In this document: piece after piece, positions 61,345 through 64,000 of the stretch
Position numbering within the stretch: the stretch's first letter is position 1
Layout: each line of letters opens with the position of its first letter
NCBI GenBank assembly: GCA_937926175.1
Contig: CALANV010000037.1
Span: 1 to 64,000, forward strand
Source of the DNA: an uncultured Rhodospirillales bacterium
Lineage (GTDB): Bacteria; Pseudomonadota; Alphaproteobacteria; CACIAM-22H2
DNA: 64,000 bases
Direction of reading: 5' to 3'
Translations under genes and position numbers: made by a program
The notes under the pieces: generated by a model
Database searches by the model: none
What the model was told of the DNA's origin: nothing
What the model saw: only the letters and a program-made list of their open reading frames with translations

Positions 61345-61379
61345 GGCGTGCCTCTCGGAAATGGTCGGACTGATCGAAA

Positions 61380-61811
61380 TTATACAGCACCGGGGCGGGG
61401 AGTAGGCGCTTCCCCGTCGGGAATGACAGCGGTAGCCTCGATCTCCACCTTCGCCCGGTCTTCCACCAGCGCGCGAACCTCGACGAGCGCCATCGCCGGG
61501 TAATGTCGCCCGATGATTTCGCGATAGACGCGGCCGACCTCGCGCGCCCGCGCGAGATACTCCTGCTTGTCGGTAACGTACCACGTGAACCGGACCAGAT
61601 GCTCCGGCTTGGCGCCGGCCTCCGCAAGCACGGCGACGACATTGATCAGGGCTTGCCGGACCTGCCCGACGAAATCGTCGGTTTCGAAGGTACAGGTGGC
61701 GTTGTTCCAGCCGATCTGTCCGGCCACGAAGACGAGCGTGCCGCGGGCGGCAATTCCGTTGGCATAGCCCTTCGGCGGCAGCCAATCCTTGGGTTGCAGG
61801 AGGCGGTTCAT
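61380..61811 (-). CDS. RidA/YjgF-family protein
   Basis: A 143-residue protein. It has PPKGYANGIAARGTLVFVAGQIGWN, QALINVVAVLAEAGA and PAMALVEVRALVEDRAKVEIEATAV. The conserved Arg that binds 2-imino acids in RidA sits in VEVRALVE, but the member with the longer N-terminus may act on another substrate. The ATG overlaps the thioesterase stop (ATGA). It lies 35 nt upstream of glutaryl-CoA dehydrogenase, suggesting one catabolic transcript. Confidence 0.88.
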   Translation of the reverse strand: MNRLLQPKDWLPPKGYANGIAARGTLVFVAGQIGWNNATCTFETDDFVGQVRQALINVVAVLAEAGAKPEHLVRFTWYVTDKQEYLARAREVGRVYREIIGRHYPAMALVEVRALVEDRAKVEIEATAVIPDGEAPTPRPGAV

Positions 61812-62266
61812 GCGATGGCTGTCTCCGATGCGAGGTGCCAGTCGCAGCTTTCGGTCTGATAGGCCGTCATGCGCTGGCGAAGGTCGTCGGGAATCGCGAT
61901 CGAGCGGTTGGTTTCGAGCGAGATGACGACCAGGACGAGCTGGGCGCGCAGGCGCTCCTGGGCGCCGACGTGTCCGTAGATCGTCAGCTTGATCGACGAC
62001 CGTCCGAGCTCCCGGACGAGCAGGGTGAAGGTGAGGCGGTCGCCCATGCGGCTCGGCATGAAGAAGTCGCATTCGGCGTGGACGGTCGGCAGGCCGATTC
62101 GGCGCTCGAGGATCTGGCGCGCATAGTCGACCCCCAGCCGCTGGGTGAACCAATCCTCGATCACCGCATTGAACATGTCGAAATAGTTCGGGTAGTACAC
62201 GATGCCGGCCGGATCGGAATGCGAGAACCGGATCGGCATATCGACGCTGAAGGCCGAGGCGGCCAT
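61808..62266 (-). CDS. Acyl-CoA thioesterase (4-hydroxybenzoyl-CoA thioesterase family)
   Basis: A 152-residue hot-dog-fold protein. The active-site Asp lies in RFSHSDPAGIVYYPNYFDMFN, with AECDFFMPSRMGDRLTFTLLVRELGRSS following. ATG 62266 has SD GAGAGGA; an earlier start at 62293 is in frame. The natural acyl-CoA is unknown. It is the first gene of the leftward thioesterase-RidA-glutaryl-CoA dehydrogenase unit. Confidence 0.88.
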   Translation of the reverse strand: MAASAFSVDMPIRFSHSDPAGIVYYPNYFDMFNAVIEDWFTQRLGVDYARQILERRIGLPTVHAECDFFMPSRMGDRLTFTLLVRELGRSSIKLTIYGHVGAQERLRAQLVLVVISLETNRSIAIPDDLRQRMTAYQTESCDWHLASETAIA

Positions 62267-62400
62267 GCGCGGGGTCCTCTCGGTCGGTGCCAAGTTTTTT
62301 CTCGTCAGAAAATTCTTTTAAGCCTAAAATAATTTCGCGGCAAGCGTGACAGGCGCGATGCACTTGGCGCCGTGCGCCGCGTCGGCGACACTCTTGAACC

Positions 62401-62601
62401 ATGGCGCGCGACGTCATCTTCGAATTCTACCGCGTCGGGAACGCGATCAAGGTATCGGCAGTCGACCCGGTCACCACGGTTGAGGTTTCGATCGTCGGGC
62501 CTGCCACCTGGGACGAGGCCGCCCTGAAGCGCGCGGCGATGCGGAAGCTGGAATTCGTGCTCGCGCAGCGTCAAGCGAGGTGTGGCAAACCGGAGCGCTA
62601 G
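62401..62601 (+). CDS. Small conserved protein, DUF6898-like
   Basis: A 66-residue protein: ARDVIFEFYRVGNAIKVSAVD, then EVSIVGPATWDEAALKRAAMRKLEFVL. This pattern is a short, conserved alphaproteobacterial family (I recall DUF6898) of unknown function. Weak start context, but codon use fits the neighbours. It precedes the branched-chain amino-acid permease gene by 123 nt. Confidence 0.65.
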   Translation: MARDVIFEFYRVGNAIKVSAVDPVTTVEVSIVGPATWDEAALKRAAMRKLEFVLAQRQARCGKPER

Positions 62602-62724
62602 TCGCTACATTGCCGGGCCGCGGGGCAGGCCGGAAGCGCCGAAGCCGACCCGCGCTGGTGCCGGCCAACGGCGTAGCGCCATAAAGGAAAGAGAAGAACT
62701 GAACAGGGGCGACTAGGGACCCGT

Positions 62725-63642
62725 ATGGAGTATTTCGTACAGCAGCTCATCAACGGGCTGACGCTCGGTGCGATCTACGGTTTGATCGCGATCGGGTACA
62801 CGATGGTCTACGGCATCATCGGGATGATCAACTTCGCCCATGGCGAGATCTACATGATCGGCGCCTTCATCTCGGTGATCACCTTTACGCTGCTCGGTCT
62901 TGGCGGCGTCACCTGGGCGCCGCTTTCGATCCTCATCGTTCTGATCGTCGCGATGGCCTTTACCTCGGTCTATGGCTGGACGATCGAACGCATCGCCTAT
63001 CGACCTTTGCGCGGGTCGTTCCGCCTGGCGCCGCTGATCTCGGCGATCGGCATGTCGATCTTCCTGCAGAACTATGTGCAGCTCACGCAAGGTGCGAAGA
63101 TCAAGACGCTTGCCCCGGTCGTGCAGGGAACCATTCCGCTGCTTCAATCCGAATCCGGCTTCACCGTCGCGATCAGCTATCTGCAGATCATCATCATCCT
63201 GCTGACCGTCGCGCTCATGGCCGGCTTCACCTACGTGATCCAGATGACGCCGCTGGGCCGCGCGCAGCGCGCCTGCGCGCAGGACCTGAAGATGGCCGCG
63301 CTCGTCGGTGTCGACGTCGACCGGACGATCTCGCTGACCTTCGTCATGGGGGCCGGATTGGCCGCCGTCGCCGGCGTGATGGTCACGATGTACTATGGGG
63401 TCGTCGATTTCTTCATCGGCTTCCTCGCCGGCATCAAGGCGTTCACGGCGGCCGTGCTCGGTGGCATCGGTTCGCTGCCGGGGGCGATGCTCGGCGGCTT
63501 GTTGATCGGCCTGATCGAGGCGTTCTGGTCGGCCTATTTCTCGATCGAGTACAAGGACGTGGCGACCTTCGCGATCCTCGTCATCGTGCTGATCTTCCTG
63601 CCGACCGGTCTGCTCGGACGTCCTGAGATCGAAAAAGTCTGA
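62725..63642 (+). CDS. livH: Branched-chain amino-acid ABC transporter permease LivH
   Basis: A 305-residue inner-membrane permease with about eight helices. It carries LINGLTLGAIYGLIAIGYTMVYGIIGMINFAHGEIYMIGA and the EAA-type loop region GRAQRACAQDLKMAALVGVDVDRTISLTF, then GIKAFTAAVLGGIGSLPGAMLGGLLIGLIEAFW. With LivM, LivG, LivF and a binding protein it imports Leu, Ile and Val or related amides. It feeds substrates to the nearby valine pathway (inference). Confidence 0.94.
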   Translation: MEYFVQQLINGLTLGAIYGLIAIGYTMVYGIIGMINFAHGEIYMIGAFISVITFTLLGLGGVTWAPLSILIVLIVAMAFTSVYGWTIERIAYRPLRGSFRLAPLISAIGMSIFLQNYVQLTQGAKIKTLAPVVQGTIPLLQSESGFTVAISYLQIIIILLTVALMAGFTYVIQMTPLGRAQRACAQDLKMAALVGVDVDRTISLTFVMGAGLAAVAGVMVTMYYGVVDFFIGFLAGIKAFTAAVLGGIGSLPGAMLGGLLIGLIEAFWSAYFSIEYKDVATFAILVIVLIFLPTGLLGRPEIEKV

Positions 63643-63651
63643 GGTCGCGCC

Positions 63652-64000
63652 GTGGCCACCACCGTCATCCCTGCCGCAAGGCCGACGTTCCTTGCCGCAG
63701 CCATCCGCGAGGCGGCCCTTGCCGGCGCCGTCGCGTTCCTGCTGGCCTTTCCGCTTCTGGGCTTCGCGCTCGTCGACATACCGGGCGGTATCACGGTCGC
63801 GCCGCGCTTCGACTGGGTTGTCATTGCGACCGTCGCCGTCTTCGTCGGGCGGTTCCTGCTCGTGCTGTGGCGCCATCTGCGGCCCGAAAGCTTCGGCCAG
63901 GTGTTTCGCGTGCCGAAGATCACCGCGATCGGACCGTTCGCGGTCAACGACGTCATCGGCTGGCTCCTGGCCGCGTTTGCCATGGTGCTGCCGTTCCTGC
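63652..64000 (+). CDS. livM: Branched-chain amino-acid ABC transporter permease LivM (partial, 3' end outside window)
   Basis: The frame starts at GTG 63652 (ATTVIPAARPTFLAAAIREA), 9 nt after livH with a GAGG SD, and stays open to the window end. The first 116 residues show hydrophobic helices (AGAVAFLLAFPLLGFALV, WVVIATVAVFVGRFLLVL) and FAVNDVIGWLLAAFAMVLPF. The extended N-terminus ahead of the core permease is usual for proteobacterial LivM. The remainder is cut off. Confidence 0.85.
   Translation, partial: MATTVIPAARPTFLAAAIREAALAGAVAFLLAFPLLGFALVDIPGGITVAPRFDWVVIATVAVFVGRFLLVLWRHLRPESFGQVFRVPKITAIGPFAVNDVIGWLLAAFAMVLPFL

Noticed and set aside
1..64000. CRISPR arrays
   Set aside because: No regularly spaced 25-40 bp repeats were seen anywhere; the repeats found are only paired.

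Overview
The window is GC-rich chromosomal DNA (about 70% G+C in a hand-counted 60-base line of the stringent-response gene) from an alphaproteobacterium, probably of the Rhodospirillales/Rhizobiales side. The reasons are the order dapA-smpB-udg-NYN-folK-rpoZ-rsh-pdxJ-acpS-lepB-rnc-era-recO-parC, an omega subunit with a long acidic tail, a TakP-type TRAP transporter, an LdtR-like MarR regulator and bpt. These are family-level judgements from reading the translations; no database search was possible.

Layout. 1-2.6 kb: tRNA-Leu(UAA) and a PAS-PAS-PAS class III nucleotide cyclase. 2.7-4.9 kb: a low-GC insertion (45-48% G+C in two hand-counted lines) holding a translationally coupled pair, a class I methyltransferase-like protein and an ALKBH2-type AlkB dioxygenase. 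It is bounded by a 49-bp imperfect direct repeat that copies the last 15 codons and stop of the neighbouring rad52-like gene. 4.9-7.2 kb: a phage-derived module (Rad52-type annealing protein, a small Cys-rich protein, a third small protein, an XRE-S24 repressor) with matching TAGGA-N4-TCCTA operators in two places. 7.2-12 kb: a ClpP-class protease, a cupin plus SDR pair, two truncated pseudogenes that meet head-on, and a sugar epimerase. 12-16.2 kb: a membrane protein, an MlaC-like protein and trehalose synthesis genes otsA/otsB. 16.2-21.8 kb: a TetR-controlled ferritin-like di-iron oxygenase with a ferredoxin-reductase, then a dehydratase/hydrolase/dehalogenase operon. 21.8-36.7 kb: a lytic transglycosylase and the long housekeeping block from dapA to parC. 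36.7-45.6 kb: bioY, a 2-oxoacid TRAP transporter, bpt, an RDD protein, motAB and a threonine dehydratase. 45.6-56 kb: penicillin acylase family protein, aldehyde dehydrogenase, malonyl-CoA synthetase, two EamA transporters (one internally shortened), hydrolase, rhomboid, a small protein and hemB. 56-64 kb: a valine-degradation operon (acyl-CoA dehydrogenase, 3-hydroxyisobutyryl-CoA hydrolase, 3-hydroxyisobutyrate dehydrogenase), an LdtR-like regulator, glutaryl-CoA dehydrogenase, a RidA protein, a thioesterase, and the start of a branched-chain amino-acid ABC transporter (livH, livM cut by the window end).

How the parts fit. The housekeeping block is compact, with many 1-8 nt overlaps. The catabolic genes (branched-chain amino-acid uptake and oxidation, glutaryl-CoA, malonate, 2-oxoacids) fit a heterotrophic aerobe living on organic acids and amino acids. 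The accessory interest lies in 2.7-7.2 kb. There an AT-rich writer/eraser-like gene pair sits against a phage recombination-repression module, with no integrase, transposase or phage structural gene in sight. It is the best candidate in the window for an undescribed modification or defence system; its function is inference only.
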